Assembly: GCF_014705655.1 (NCBI RefSeq)
Contig: NZ_JACXIY010000008.1
Coordinates: 109,625-173,624, forward strand
Direction: 5' to 3'
Source of the DNA: Paenibacillus arenilitoris
GTDB lineage: Bacteria > Bacillota > Bacilli > Paenibacillales > Paenibacillaceae
Length of the DNA: 64,000 bases
Shown here: one piece after another, positions 32,414-40,479 of the stretch
Layout of the letters: the number at the start of each line of letters is the position of its first letter
Position numbering within the stretch: the stretch's first letter is position 1
Notes under the pieces: model-generated
Told to the model about the DNA's origin: nothing
Database searches by the model: none
The model's input: the letters and a program-made list of their open reading frames with translations, nothing else
Position numbers and translations under genes: made by a program

Positions 32414-32806
32414 GTGGCCAAAATTAACTTGACGGTTCAGCGCAAAGCGATCTACGAGGTGGTGCAGCATGCGCACGACCATCCGACGGCGGCTGACGTA
32501 ATCGACCGGCTGCGGGATAAAGGGTTTAACTTCGCGTACGGGACGGTGTACAACTCGCTTCGCTATTTGACGGACGCCGGCTTGATCCGCGAGCTTAAGC
32601 TGGGCGAGGCGGTAAGCCGGTACGACGCCAGGACGGAGGAGCATCAGCACATCGTCTGCACGGGCTGCGGCAGGGTGGACGAGGTGATGGCGGAGTTGCC
32701 GAAGGGATGGCTGGAGCGGGTGGCAGGCGAGACGAACTATACGATCGAGCACGCGCAGGTCGTGCTGGAAGGGGTGTGCGAGTCATGCAAAGCGAAACGG
32801 TCTTAA
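32414..32806 (+). CDS. perR: Fur family repressor, PerR-like
   Basis: A 130-residue Fur-family protein. The DNA-binding half contains HPTAADVIDRLRDKGFNFAY followed by GTVYNSLRYL. The regulatory-metal ligands expected for PerR are present: His in HDHPTA, Asp in RYDAR, the His-x-His pair in EEHQHIVC, and Asp in RVDEV. Two CxxC pairs (CTGC, CESC) would hold the structural zinc. PerR proteins sense peroxide through iron-catalysed His oxidation. The GTG at 32414 follows AAAGAGGAATG. The last 22 bases overlap the next regulator gene, and catalase lies downstream, which supports the PerR rather than Fur or Zur assignment. Confidence 0.8.
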   Translation: MAKINLTVQRKAIYEVVQHAHDHPTAADVIDRLRDKGFNFAYGTVYNSLRYLTDAGLIRELKLGEAVSRYDARTEEHQHIVCTGCGRVDEVMAELPKGWLERVAGETNYTIEHAQVVLEGVCESCKAKRS

Positions 32807-33621
32807 ACGGCGCGGCTTCTGAATTGATCGGCAACAAGCTCGATCTCCATGAGCCGGCGGGCTACGACGGCGCGGCGGAGGAGAGCGGCGGCATGCAGCT
32901 CTGCTCCTTGACCCAGCGGGTCATGATCATCAGCCCGATGCCCGAGCGGGTGAAGGGGCTGCTCGTCGCGCTGTCGGCGAAATGCTTCGACGTCTTCTCG
33001 CTCCACGATTTCAACCAAGGCATGCTGCAGAGTCTGCAGCCGGAGCTGCTCGTGTACGACGCGATTCCCGTCGCGCATCCGTCCGGAGGCAATACGCTGC
33101 AGGCCGGCGAGGAGCTGCTGCGGTCCGCCGGGGAGCACGGCGTTCCCGTCTTGCTCCTGACGGACCGGCCACCTAGCGATGCCCGCGAAAGCGCGTCGCT
33201 CGGGGCTGCGGAGCTGCTCGTATGGCCGGCGAAGCCCGAGGAGGCGCTGCAGCGGATCAACCGCATGCTGATGAACCGCCCGGCGCCGGCGCCGGGCGCG
33301 CCTTCGGACGACATTCGGGCGTTCAAGGATATCCGCATCGATCTGAAAAAAATGACGGTCGACCGCAGCGGCCAGCGGGTCGAGCTGACGAAGACCGAAT
33401 ACGACCTGCTGCTCCATTTCATTACGTCCGACGGCTCCGTGCTGACGCGCGAATCGCTGCTCGATACGGTATGGGGGCTGCAGTTCTACGGAGGCAGCAA
33501 CCTCGTCGACGCCCATATCAAGAGCTTGCGCAAGAAGCTCAAGGACAGCGCGGTTTCGCCGAAATACATCGTCACCGTGCGCGGTTCCGGCTATCGGCTG
33601 GCGGATGAACGCGACCGGTAA
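32785..33621 (+). CDS. Atypical OmpR/PhoB-type response regulator with degenerate receiver
   Basis: A 278-residue protein. Residues 40-170 look like a receiver fold, but the acidic pair normally at the end of strand 1 is missing (RVMIISPMPE); an Asp remains at strand 3 (LLVYDAIP) and a Lys at strand 5 (LVWPAKP). Residues 180-276 form an OmpR-type winged helix: KDIRIDLKKMTVDRSGQRVE, LTKTEYDLLLHFI, NLVDAHIKSLRKKL, IVTVRGSGYRL. The start ATG at 32785 overlaps the PerR-like gene by 22 bases. There is no histidine kinase gene nearby, so regulation is probably not by classical phosphorylation. Four TTCATG direct repeats before catalase are a plausible target. Confidence 0.82.
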   Translation: MQSETVLNGAASELIGNKLDLHEPAGYDGAAEESGGMQLCSLTQRVMIISPMPERVKGLLVALSAKCFDVFSLHDFNQGMLQSLQPELLVYDAIPVAHPSGGNTLQAGEELLRSAGEHGVPVLLLTDRPPSDARESASLGAAELLVWPAKPEEALQRINRMLMNRPAPAPGAPSDDIRAFKDIRIDLKKMTVDRSGQRVELTKTEYDLLLHFITSDGSVLTRESLLDTVWGLQFYGGSNLVDAHIKSLRKKLKDSAVSPKYIVTVRGSGYRLADERDR

Positions 33622-33687
33622 AGGGTGCGGCGTCCGCACAGCGCTCCGCCGGCATTCGCCGTAAGTCAAGCGCTCAGCCTGTTGTGC

Positions 33688-33726
33688 TTCATGAAACATT
33701 CATGTTTCGTTCATGGGGTTTTCATG
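33688..33726 (+). promoter_or_regulatory. Four TTCATG direct repeats at 11-bp period upstream of catalase
   Basis: TTCATG begins at 33688, 33699, 33710 and 33721, always with a 5-base gap. Direct hexamers spaced by 5 bp are how PhoP/OmpR-type winged-helix proteins bind in tandem. The array ends a few bases before the weak -35 region of the catalase promoter. Confidence 0.68.
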
Positions 33727-33763
33727 ACGGTTGTCTGCCCATCCGGTATGATTGGTTTATAGA

Positions 33764-33782
33764 ATTTAGATCAAGTCTAAAT
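33764..33782 (+). promoter_or_regulatory. PerR/Fur-type palindrome at the catalase promoter
   Basis: ATTTAGA-TCAAG-TCTAAAT is a perfect 7-5-7 inverted repeat immediately after the -10-like TATAGA (33758-33763). It contains TTAGA...TCTAA, which fits a diverged PerR box of 7-1-7 form, and shares AGTCTAAA with the perR promoter. Confidence 0.6.
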
Positions 33783-33810
33783 ATATAATCTAATCATCGA
33801 GGTGCTGAAC

Positions 33811-35265
33811 ATGGAAAACATCCTAACGACGAATCAAGGCTCGCCGGTTGGCGATAATCAAAGCTCCCGCACGGCGGGGCAGCGCGGTCCCGCATTGTTG
33901 GAAGACTATCATCTGCTGGAGAAGCTGGCCCACTTCGACCGGGAGCGCATTCCCGAGCGGGTCGTGCATGCCCGGGGCGCGGGCGCGCATGGCGTGTTCC
34001 GGACGGAGGCGAGCATGAAGGAGCATACGAAGGCGCATTTCCTGCAGGAGGCGGGCACGGAAACGCCGGTGTTCGTCCGGTTCTCGACGGTTATCGGCGG
34101 AACGGGCTCGCCGGAGACGTCCCGCGATCCGCGCGGCTTCGCGGTTAAGTTTTATACGCGGGAAGGCAACTACGACATCGTGGGCAATCACCTGCCCGTC
34201 TTCTTCATCCGCGACGCGATGAAGTTCCCGGACATGGTCCATTCGCTGAAGCCGGCGCCGCATACGAATTTGCAGGATCCGGCCAGATACTGGGACTTCA
34301 TGACGCTGAGTCCGGAATCGACGCATATGCTGACCTGGCTGTTCTCCGACGACGGCACGCCGGCGAACTACCGCGAAATGGACGGCTTCGGCGTGCACGC
34401 CTTCAAATGGAGCAATGCGGAAGGCAAGCAGACCTACGTGAAATACCACTGGAAGTCGCTTCAGGGCGTGCGCAATTTTACAGCCGAGGAGGCGGGCGAG
34501 ATGCAGGGCAATGATTTCAACCACGCGACTCGCGATCTATACGATGCGATCGAGCTCGGCGACTTCCCGCAATGGGCGCTGCATGTTCAGCTGATGCCGA
34601 TCGAGCATGTCGACCGTTACGCGTTCGATCCGCTTGATCCGACGAAGGTGTGGCCGGAGGATATGTACCCGCTGCACAAGGCCGGCACGATGACGCTGAA
34701 CCGCAATCCGGTCAACTACTTCGCCGAGGTCGAGCAGTCGGCATTCTCGCCAAGCGCGCTCGTGCCGGGCATCGAGCCTTCCGAGGACAAGCTGCTTCAG
34801 GGCCGCCTGTTCTCGTACCCGGACACACAGCGGTATCGCCTCGGCGCCAACTACCTGCACATTCCGGTAAACTGCCCGTACGCGCCCGTTCGCAACCATC
34901 AGCGGGACGGCGCCATGACGATGAAGACCGATCCGTCCCCCGTGAACTACGAGCCGAACAGCTCGTCCGAAAGCCCGAAGGAAGCTCCGGAATATGCCGA
35001 TTCCCATGTGCCTCTACAAGGGACGGCCGGCCGCCGCAAAATCGACAAAACCGACGATTTCACGCAGGCCGGCGAGCGTTACCGTTCATTGTCCGAGCGG
35101 CAGCGGGCGAATTTGATCGCCAACGTCGCCCGCGAGCTGAAGCAGACGAACGACGACATCAGGCTGCGCGCCATATGCAACTTCTTCCGCGCCGACCGCG
35201 AGTTCGGCATGAAGCTGTCGGATGCGCTGGGCGTCGATATCCGCCAATATATCCCTCAGGGTTAA
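33811..35265 (+). CDS. katA: Heme catalase
   Basis: A 484-residue monofunctional heme catalase of the small-subunit clade. Visible catalytic features are the distal His53 in RVVHARGAGAHG, the NADPH/heme-pocket block RDPRGFAVKFYT, the distal Asn in VGNHLPVFFIRD, and the proximal heme ligand Tyr336 in RLFSYPDTQRYRLG. It converts H2O2 to water and oxygen in the cytoplasm. The ATG at 33811 follows GAGGTG. The upstream region has a TTCATG array and a PerR-type palindrome, so both an activator and a repressor probably control it. It ends in a strong terminator. Confidence 0.97.
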   Translation: MENILTTNQGSPVGDNQSSRTAGQRGPALLEDYHLLEKLAHFDRERIPERVVHARGAGAHGVFRTEASMKEHTKAHFLQEAGTETPVFVRFSTVIGGTGSPETSRDPRGFAVKFYTREGNYDIVGNHLPVFFIRDAMKFPDMVHSLKPAPHTNLQDPARYWDFMTLSPESTHMLTWLFSDDGTPANYREMDGFGVHAFKWSNAEGKQTYVKYHWKSLQGVRNFTAEEAGEMQGNDFNHATRDLYDAIELGDFPQWALHVQLMPIEHVDRYAFDPLDPTKVWPEDMYPLHKAGTMTLNRNPVNYFAEVEQSAFSPSALVPGIEPSEDKLLQGRLFSYPDTQRYRLGANYLHIPVNCPYAPVRNHQRDGAMTMKTDPSPVNYEPNSSSESPKEAPEYADSHVPLQGTAGRRKIDKTDDFTQAGERYRSLSERQRANLIANVARELKQTNDDIRLRAICNFFRADREFGMKLSDALGVDIRQYIPQG

Positions 35266-35278
35266 CATAGACGAACAA

Positions 35279-35324
35279 GCCCTCCGCACGGTAATTTTTG
35301 ATCGTGCGGAGGGCCTGTTTTTTG
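35279..35324 (+). terminator. Catalase terminator
   Basis: Perfect 12-bp stem GCCCTCCGCACG / CGTGCGGAGGGC with a 12-base loop, then CTGTTTTTT. Confidence 0.92.
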
Positions 35325-35443
35325 GTATGGCAGGGGAGCTTGGCTTGTTGGATGCTCCGTTTGTTCTCTCGGCTCGTGCATGTGCGTCGAAATTGTGCTT
35401 CTTGTTCGCCTCAAGACACTCCAGAAGTTTGCGTTCGAGGGAC

Positions 35444-35645
35444 AGTGAGGCAACCTCACTAATGGATGAGGTAAACCTCACTAATTTAGCTCGATTCGTC
35501 TTCCTTCTGGCATTTAGTGAGGCTAACCTCATTCCCCGTGAAGACGGCCTCATGGCGAGTGAGGTTTGCTTCACTAATGTTCCGTCCCTCGGCGATAGGT
35601 CGTGAGGAGAGTGAGGTTTGCCTCACTAAGTGAGGCTGCTTCATT
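35444..35645 (+). repeat. Cluster of six AGTGAGG-n4-CCTCACT palindromes
   Basis: Near-identical hairpins (AGTGAGG, 3-4 base loop, CCTCACT, often followed by AA) begin at 35444, 35466, 35516, 35558, 35610 and 35629. Spacing is irregular (22, 50, 42, 52, 19 bases). They lie between the catalase terminator and the convergent GNAT gene. No ORF with a ribosome site is seen in 35325-35709. Confidence 0.82.
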
Positions 35646-35709
35646 GTTGCAGGCTGGGCTCGAATGTCCTCCCGAACGTCCTCTCGAATGTCCACGGGAA
35701 GGGATCAGC

Positions 35710-36234
35710 TCACAAGTCGATCCAATATCGTTTCACCACGTTCCCGTCCTCCTCGATGTAGCTCTCGTCCTCTACGCCTCCGTTGTTTCGAATCGTCCGC
35801 TCGGATGCGGTATTCGTTGCGTCGCAGACGACCAGCGCTTTATCGATGCCAAGCTTCCTCGCCTCTTCCAAGGCGAGAGACAGCAGCTTCGTCGCGTAGC
35901 CTTTGCGCCTGTCGGACGGGCGAATGCCGTAGCCGATATGCCCGCCGCAATTGAACAGATGCTCGGTCAGCGAATGCCGGATATTGACGGCTCCCACGAT
36001 CCGCTTCTCCTCCGTGACGAGCCAATACGTCGAATTGGTTACCCAGCCGTCCTGTACGCCCGCACCTGATTCCTGCTCCAGCAGAAACCGCACCATCCCG
36101 TCAAAATCCTCGGGGTCTCGGCTAATGACCCATGGCACCATATCTTCGCCGCTCTCGACCCATTCCCGGTAGAACGGCAAATAAGCCTCTTTTAATGCAG
36201 CGGCTGGCTTGACTAATGTAACTCGATCGCTCAT
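35710..36234 (-). CDS. GNAT family N-acetyltransferase (RimJ/RimL-like)
   Basis: A 174-residue acetyltransferase. RIVGAVNIRH, GYGIRPSDRRKGYATKLLSL (the acetyl-CoA loop R-R-K-G-Y-A) and the C-terminal block VCDATNTASERTIRNNGGV are typical of the subgroup that acetylates protein N-termini or small amines. The ATG at 36234 is 6 bases after GGAAGGGGATAG on the minus strand. It is isolated, with the palindrome cluster downstream. The substrate is unknown. Confidence 0.87.
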   Translation of the reverse strand: MSDRVTLVKPAAALKEAYLPFYREWVESGEDMVPWVISRDPEDFDGMVRFLLEQESGAGVQDGWVTNSTYWLVTEEKRIVGAVNIRHSLTEHLFNCGGHIGYGIRPSDRRKGYATKLLSLALEEARKLGIDKALVVCDATNTASERTIRNNGGVEDESYIEEDGNVVKRYWIDL

Positions 36235-36460
36235 GTAGCCTATCCCCTTCCTTTGCTAAAGTAAAAATGAACGCAACAGTCTGTCCCTGAATTATACATG
36301 GACTCGGCGCGTTGGCGGAATCAGGTCTTAAAATTAAACCTGATTGCAAAAGTAAGATTAAAACCAATCCGCAGTGTTATTATAAAGTTTGAATATCACT
36401 TTCTGTCTTAGATTAGCCGCCTCAATGGGCTTTACATTCTCAAGCAGCTATGGTAACCTT

Positions 36461-36480
36461 ATTTCGACATCGATAGAAAT
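36461..36480 (+). promoter_or_regulatory. ArsR operator 1 (upstream of arsR-type gene)
   Basis: ATTTC-N10-GAAAT, extended to TTATTTC/GAAATAA, 28 bases before the ArsR start codon. The same ATTTC-N10-GAAAT geometry recurs before the MFS gene. Confidence 0.65.
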
Positions 36481-36508
36481 AACGACAACGGATAAAGGTG
36501 TGGGGACG

Positions 36509-36793
36509 ATGGCGGAGGATAACGCGGAAGTGCGGCAAGCGGTCAAAGTGTACAAAGCGCTCGGGGAACCGACGCGGCTCAAGATTGCTCTTCTCCTTAC
36601 CGAGGAGCGGAATTTGTGCTGCTCCGACATCGGGAGCAAGCTGGAATCCGTCGCCGGCTCGACGCTGTCGCACCACCTGAAGCAATTGACGGACTGCGGC
36701 CTGCTGAGCACCCGCAAGGACGGCACCTACATCTATTATAGCGTGAACCGCGAATTGGCGCGGAAGTACGCGCCGTATTTGCTTGAAATATAG
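36509..36793 (+). CDS. ArsR family transcriptional regulator
   Basis: A 94-residue winged-helix repressor: KVYKALGEPTRLKIALLL, then CCSDIGSKL, the recognition helix AGSTLSHHLKQLTDCGLLST and the wing RKDGTYIYYSV. The Cys pair in NLCCSDI lies where ArsR-type sensors hold metal ligands, but a full ELCVCDL-type site is not present, so the inducer may not be a metal. The ATG at 36509, after AAAGGTGTGGGG, is chosen over an in-frame ATG far upstream. A terminator and then the MFS exporter gene follow. Paired inverted repeats suggest autoregulation and control of the exporter. Confidence 0.88.
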   Translation: MAEDNAEVRQAVKVYKALGEPTRLKIALLLTEERNLCCSDIGSKLESVAGSTLSHHLKQLTDCGLLSTRKDGTYIYYSVNRELARKYAPYLLEI

Positions 36794-36818
36794 CGCATCG
36801 ATGGCTGAATTTCGCCGC

Positions 36819-36880
36819 ACAACGGGCTTTTGCGCGTTTGGCACGCAAGAGAGCCGCGCAAACGTTGTGTCATTTTTTTT
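36819..36880 (+). terminator. Terminator between ArsR and MFS genes
   Basis: ACAACG plus TTTGCGCG pair with CGCGCAAA plus CGTTGT (4-base bulge), followed by eight T residues. It implies that the MFS gene has its own promoter. Confidence 0.78.
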
Positions 36881-36887
36881 CTTTACT

Positions 36888-36907
36888 ATTTCTATATATT
36901 TAGAAAT
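36888..36907 (+). promoter_or_regulatory. ArsR operator 2 (upstream of MFS gene)
   Basis: ATTTC-TATATATTTA-GAAAT, extended as ATTTCTA/TAGAAAT, 36 bases before the MFS start codon. It has the same half-sites and 10-base spacing as the site at 36461-36480. Confidence 0.68.
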
Positions 36908-36943
36908 ATAAAATCATGGAGTGGAGAGAGGAGCAACATCGTT

Positions 36944-38149
36944 ATGTCAAACGTTTGGAAAATTTACATGCTCGCCGTCATCAGCTTTCTGGTCGGCACG
37001 TCCGAATTTATTATCGCGGGCATTCTGGATAAAGTAGCCGAGGACGCAGGCGTATCGGTAGCCGCTGCCGGTCAGCTGATTACCGTGTTCTCGCTGGCTT
37101 ACGCCTTCGGAACCCCGATCCTGATGGCGCTGACCGCCCGGATGGAGCGGCGGAAGCTGCTGATCTACGCCCTGGCCGTATTTGCGGTCGGCAACGGCAT
37201 CGCCGCTTTATTGCCGGGCTTCGGGTTCCTTGTGGCGTCGAGGATCGTCCTCGCGCTCAGCACCGGGGTATTCGTCGTGACGGCTCTTACCGTAGCGGCG
37301 AAGCTTGCCCCGCCCGATAAGCAGGGAAGCGCCATCGCGACGCTCGTCATGGGCTTCAGCACCGCGCTTATTATCGGCGTTCCGATCGGCAGGGTAGCCG
37401 CGGCCGCCTACGACTGGAAGCTGATCTTCGCCGGCATCGGCCTGCTCGGGCTCGCCTCGATTCTGCTTATCCGCTTCACGATTCCGCGGACGGAAGGAGA
37501 GCAGCCGGTGCCGATCGGCAGGCAGCTGGCGCTGCTGAAGCAGCCGAGAATCGTCGTCGCCCTGCTCGTCTCGTTTTTCTGGATCGGCGGCTACTCGATC
37601 GCGAACACGTATTTATCGCCGTTTCTTCTTCAAGTATCGGCTCTCAGCGAGCAGGGGGTCAGCGCTGCCTTATTCGCCTTCGGCATCGCCAGCCTGATCG
37701 GCTCCAAGCTTGGGGGCTTCAGTACCGACAAATGGGGCGTACCCCGTACGCTCGTCGTCGGCATGCTGCTTCATGCTGCTGCGCTAGTGCTGCTGTCGCT
37801 GGCCGGACAGTCGGCGTTCGTCGTGTTCCCGCTGCTCATGCTGTGGTCGTTCTCGGCTTGGTCGTCCGGTCCGACGCAGCAGTACAACCTGATCAGCCAG
37901 GCGCCGGAAGCTTCAGGCATCATGCTCAGCCTGAACACCTCCATGCTGCAGCTCGGCATGGCGGCCGGCGCGGGGCTTGGAGGCGTCGTCGTCGAGCGTC
38001 TGTCGCTGTCCGCCATTACGTGGATCGGCGCGGCCGGCGTCCTGATCGCGGCGGTTACGGCAGCCGCATCGTTCCGGTCGGCGGCTTCCCGCGCGCGCGG
38101 GAAGGCGGCCGAAGCCAAGCTGCCCGATGCGGGCATGGAAGTCGTATAA
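36944..38149 (+). CDS. MFS exporter, DHA1 family (AraJ/YbcL-like)
   Basis: A 401-residue transporter with 12 membrane helices. It opens WKIYMLAVISFLVGTSEFII, the start typical of DHA1 efflux proteins; motif A is weak (LMALTARMERRKLL) and a motif-C-like Gly-rich helix lies near residues 130-150. The ATG at 36944 follows AGAGAGGAG. It is preceded by an ArsR gene, a terminator and an ArsR-type operator, so its expression is probably inducible. It likely exports a drug, sugar or arabinose-like compound using the proton gradient. The exact substrate is not evident. Confidence 0.87.
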   Translation: MSNVWKIYMLAVISFLVGTSEFIIAGILDKVAEDAGVSVAAAGQLITVFSLAYAFGTPILMALTARMERRKLLIYALAVFAVGNGIAALLPGFGFLVASRIVLALSTGVFVVTALTVAAKLAPPDKQGSAIATLVMGFSTALIIGVPIGRVAAAAYDWKLIFAGIGLLGLASILLIRFTIPRTEGEQPVPIGRQLALLKQPRIVVALLVSFFWIGGYSIANTYLSPFLLQVSALSEQGVSAALFAFGIASLIGSKLGGFSTDKWGVPRTLVVGMLLHAAALVLLSLAGQSAFVVFPLLMLWSFSAWSSGPTQQYNLISQAPEASGIMLSLNTSMLQLGMAAGAGLGGVVVERLSLSAITWIGAAGVLIAAVTAAASFRSAASRARGKAAEAKLPDAGMEVV

Positions 38150-38156
38150 TCGAAGA

Positions 38157-38184
38157 ACGGGTCGCTGCGGCGGCTCGTTTTTTG
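38157..38184 (+). terminator. Terminator after the MFS gene
   Basis: Nine-bp stem (ACGGGTCGC / GCGGCTCGT, two wobble pairs) with loop TGCG, then a T-run. Confidence 0.75.
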
Positions 38185-38300
38185 TGCAAATAGAAGGGTT
38201 TATAAGTTTGCACATGCTCCGGAAACCCCCCGGCCTTTCTTTTGAGGTATACTGATTACGATTGTCCTTATTATTCCATCTTGCGAGCGAGGTTGTTCTT

Positions 38301-38753
38301 ATGATTCAAAGCATCGACATTACGAGCGAGGCTGCGGCGAGGCAGGTGCTCGCGGTCCAGCTTCCCGCTTACCGGGTAGAGGCGGAGCTTATCGGGTCGG
38401 ACGACATTCCGCCGCTGAAGGATACCGCGGCCGATTTGATGGCATGCGGCGAAATCTTTTACGGTTATTATAGCGACGGGGCCTTGGCGGGAGCGATTTC
38501 TTACAAAAAGGACGGGAGCGTTGTCGACATTCACCGGATGATCGTGCATCCCGCATTCTTCCGCAGAGGCATCGCGCAGGCGCTGCTTGGCTTCGTGCTG
38601 CAGCGGGAGACGGAGGCTGCGAAATTTATCGTCGCCACCGGAGCGGACAATGCGCCGGCCCGAGCGCTCTATGCGAAAAACGGCTTCAAGCTCCTTGAGG
38701 AGCGGGAGGTCGCCCCGGGACTTGCGTTGTCTTTTTTTGAGAAAAAGCGTTGA
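38301..38753 (+). CDS. GNAT family N-acetyltransferase
   Basis: A 150-residue acetyltransferase. The CoA motif is DIHRMIVHPAFFRRGIAQAL (about residues 76-95, R-R-G-I-A) and the C-terminal signature is ADNAPARALYAKNGFKLLEE. The ATG at 38301 is used because the upstream codons to 38262 lack a ribosome site; GCGAGG lies 9 bases before it. It is a single-gene unit between the MFS exporter and an AraC-type regulator. The substrate is unknown. Confidence 0.86.
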   Translation: MIQSIDITSEAAARQVLAVQLPAYRVEAELIGSDDIPPLKDTAADLMACGEIFYGYYSDGALAGAISYKKDGSVVDIHRMIVHPAFFRRGIAQALLGFVLQRETEAAKFIVATGADNAPARALYAKNGFKLLEEREVAPGLALSFFEKKR

Positions 38754-38861
38754 ATTTCCGCCGCCGTTTCCGGCAGGCTCCCCGCATGGTCAGCAGAGAG
38801 CACAAAATGACAGGCTTCGGACGCATCCCGCGGTTACAATTCGAGTAAGGAGTGACGATTC

Positions 38862-39722
38862 ATGGCATTGGTCGTAGCTTTGCAGAAAGCGATTGACTAT
38901 ATGGAGAAGCATATGCTGGAGCCCGTAACGATCGAGGATATCGCGCGGCACGCGAATATGTCGCCGTTTCATTTTCAACGGACGTTCATGATCTTGACCG
39001 ATTTGTCCGTCGGCGATTACTTGCGACGCCGCCGGTTGACGCTGGCCGCCCAGGAGCTGTGCGAAACCGGGACGAAAGTCATCGACCTTGCCTACAAATA
39101 CGGCTACGACACTCCGGAGTCCTTCGCGAAAGCTTTCCGCAAGCAGCATGGCGTAACGCCGAGCGAGGCGCGGAAGGGGTTGGGAGGGCTGCAAGCCTAT
39201 AACCGCCTGACGATTCAGGTGAATTTGAAAGGGGCAGAACCGATGAGGTATCGAATTGCGGAGAGGGAAGCGTTCCAAGTCGTCGGCGTCAAAAGAGAGT
39301 TCGATTGCGGTGGAGAAGAGATGGTCGTTCCGGGCATTCCGTCCTTCTGGGGCGAGGCACATCAGAGCGGAACCGTCCGTCGAATGGAGGGGTCGATGAA
39401 TGGGCAAATTAAAGGCATGCTGGGCATTACCGACAATTATAACGCGGCAAGGAACACGATGGATTACTGGATTGCCGCGGAATGTGCCGGCGACGTCCCG
39501 GAAGGGTTAGCGGCCATGGAGATTCCGGCGTCCAAGTGGGTCGCGTTCGAAGTGAAAGGACCGATTCCGGATGCGATGATCCGGACGTGGAAGCGAATTT
39601 ATTCGGAATGGTTCCCGTCAAGCGGGTATGAGCCGGCCGAGGCGGCATCGCTCGAGGTTTATCTCGATTCCGACCTCTACGGCCCGGACGCCATGAATGA
39701 AATTTGGGTTGCGATAAAATAA
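38862..39722 (+). CDS. AraC family regulator with GyrI-like effector domain
   Basis: A 286-residue protein. Residues 5-105 carry two helix-turn-helix units of the AraC type (TIEDIARHANMSPFHFQRTF and ETGTKVIDLAYKYGYDTPES, with AFRKQHGVTPSEAR). Residues 125-286 form a GyrI-like small-molecule-binding domain (YRIAEREAFQVVGV, WIAAECAGDVPEGL, YSEWFPSSGYEP, LEVYL). This N-terminal DNA-binding, C-terminal GyrI order is that of the Rob/BmrR-like multidrug sensors. The ATG follows TAAGGAGTGACG. No target operon is adjacent. Confidence 0.9.
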   Translation: MALVVALQKAIDYMEKHMLEPVTIEDIARHANMSPFHFQRTFMILTDLSVGDYLRRRRLTLAAQELCETGTKVIDLAYKYGYDTPESFAKAFRKQHGVTPSEARKGLGGLQAYNRLTIQVNLKGAEPMRYRIAEREAFQVVGVKREFDCGGEEMVVPGIPSFWGEAHQSGTVRRMEGSMNGQIKGMLGITDNYNAARNTMDYWIAAECAGDVPEGLAAMEIPASKWVAFEVKGPIPDAMIRTWKRIYSEWFPSSGYEPAEAASLEVYLDSDLYGPDAMNEIWVAIK

Positions 39723-39731
39723 CGCAAACGC

Positions 39732-39770
39732 ACGGCCCGGAGCGGGTATTCGCCTGCTTCGGGCCGTTTT
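39732..39770 (+). terminator. Terminator after the AraC/GyrI gene
   Basis: ACGGCCCG-x-AGC pairs with GCT-x-CGGGCCGT, followed by TTTT. Confidence 0.85.
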
Positions 39771-39977
39771 GCGTATTAGGCCAGGCGGCCGCGAAGCCGT
39801 CTGGGCGAGAGCGGATCCGCCCTCGCGCGCAAAAGAACCCGATCCGCCGTTCGCGCCACGTTGACTGCGCGTTTCCGCTTCCCGGCTTGTTTGCCGCCTG
39901 TCGATTGCAGCGAGCTTGATTTTGCAGTACGATAACAAAATAGGAAGGAATTGATAAGAAATCGGAGGTGGCGCGCG

Positions 39978-40460
39978 GTGCCGCTGTCTACGGAATGGAT
40001 CCAAGCCGGCTCGATCGCCGTGTCCATGCTGGCCTTTGCCATACTCGTCTATCTTCGCCTGAGAGCCGGCAAGCAGCCGACCTCCCTGAAGAAAATCGTC
40101 ATTCCGCCGCTCGGCATGGCGACGGGCTTCATCATGTTCGCCTTCCCGGCGACCCATATTCCGTGGGGCTGGGGCTTATCCGCGTTCGGGACGGGCATGC
40201 TGATCTTCGCGTTCCCGCTCGTCGTCACGACGCGGCTGGAGCGGGTGGAGGCCGGTATTTACGTCAGGCGGTCGAAGGCGTTCATTTTTATTATGGTGAC
40301 GTTATTCGCGATCCGTCTCGCGCTGCACGGCGTCGTCGAGCAATATATGTCGATCCCGCAGACCGGCGCGCTCTTTTATTTGCTGGCCTTCGGCATGATC
40401 ATCCCATGGCGGCTTGCGATGGTCAGCGACTTCATGAGACTGCAGAAGGCGGAAATTTAG
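39978..40460 (+). CDS. ccdC: CcdC family membrane protein (cytochrome c biogenesis-associated)
   Basis: A 160-residue integral membrane protein with about five helices. The GTG start at 39978 is placed by CGGAGGTG 8 bases upstream. It matches the CcdC/YneJ family by the N-terminal helix, the LRAGKQPTSLKKIVIPPLGM loop, FAFPATHIPWGWGL and the C-terminal IPWRLAMVSDF. In B. subtilis ccdC sits beside ccdA but is not required for cytochrome c maturation, as I recall. Here no ccdA or resA gene is adjacent; the next gene, 19 bases away, encodes a DUF2252 protein. Confidence 0.82.
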   Translation: MPLSTEWIQAGSIAVSMLAFAILVYLRLRAGKQPTSLKKIVIPPLGMATGFIMFAFPATHIPWGWGLSAFGTGMLIFAFPLVVTTRLERVEAGIYVRRSKAFIFIMVTLFAIRLALHGVVEQYMSIPQTGALFYLLAFGMIIPWRLAMVSDFMRLQKAEI

Positions 40461-40479
40461 CTCGAACGGGGGAGAGAAT

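Noticed and set aside
35444..35645. Possible CRISPR array
   Set aside because: Repeats are short palindromes with irregular 2-35 base gaps, no equal-length unique spacers, and no cas genes.
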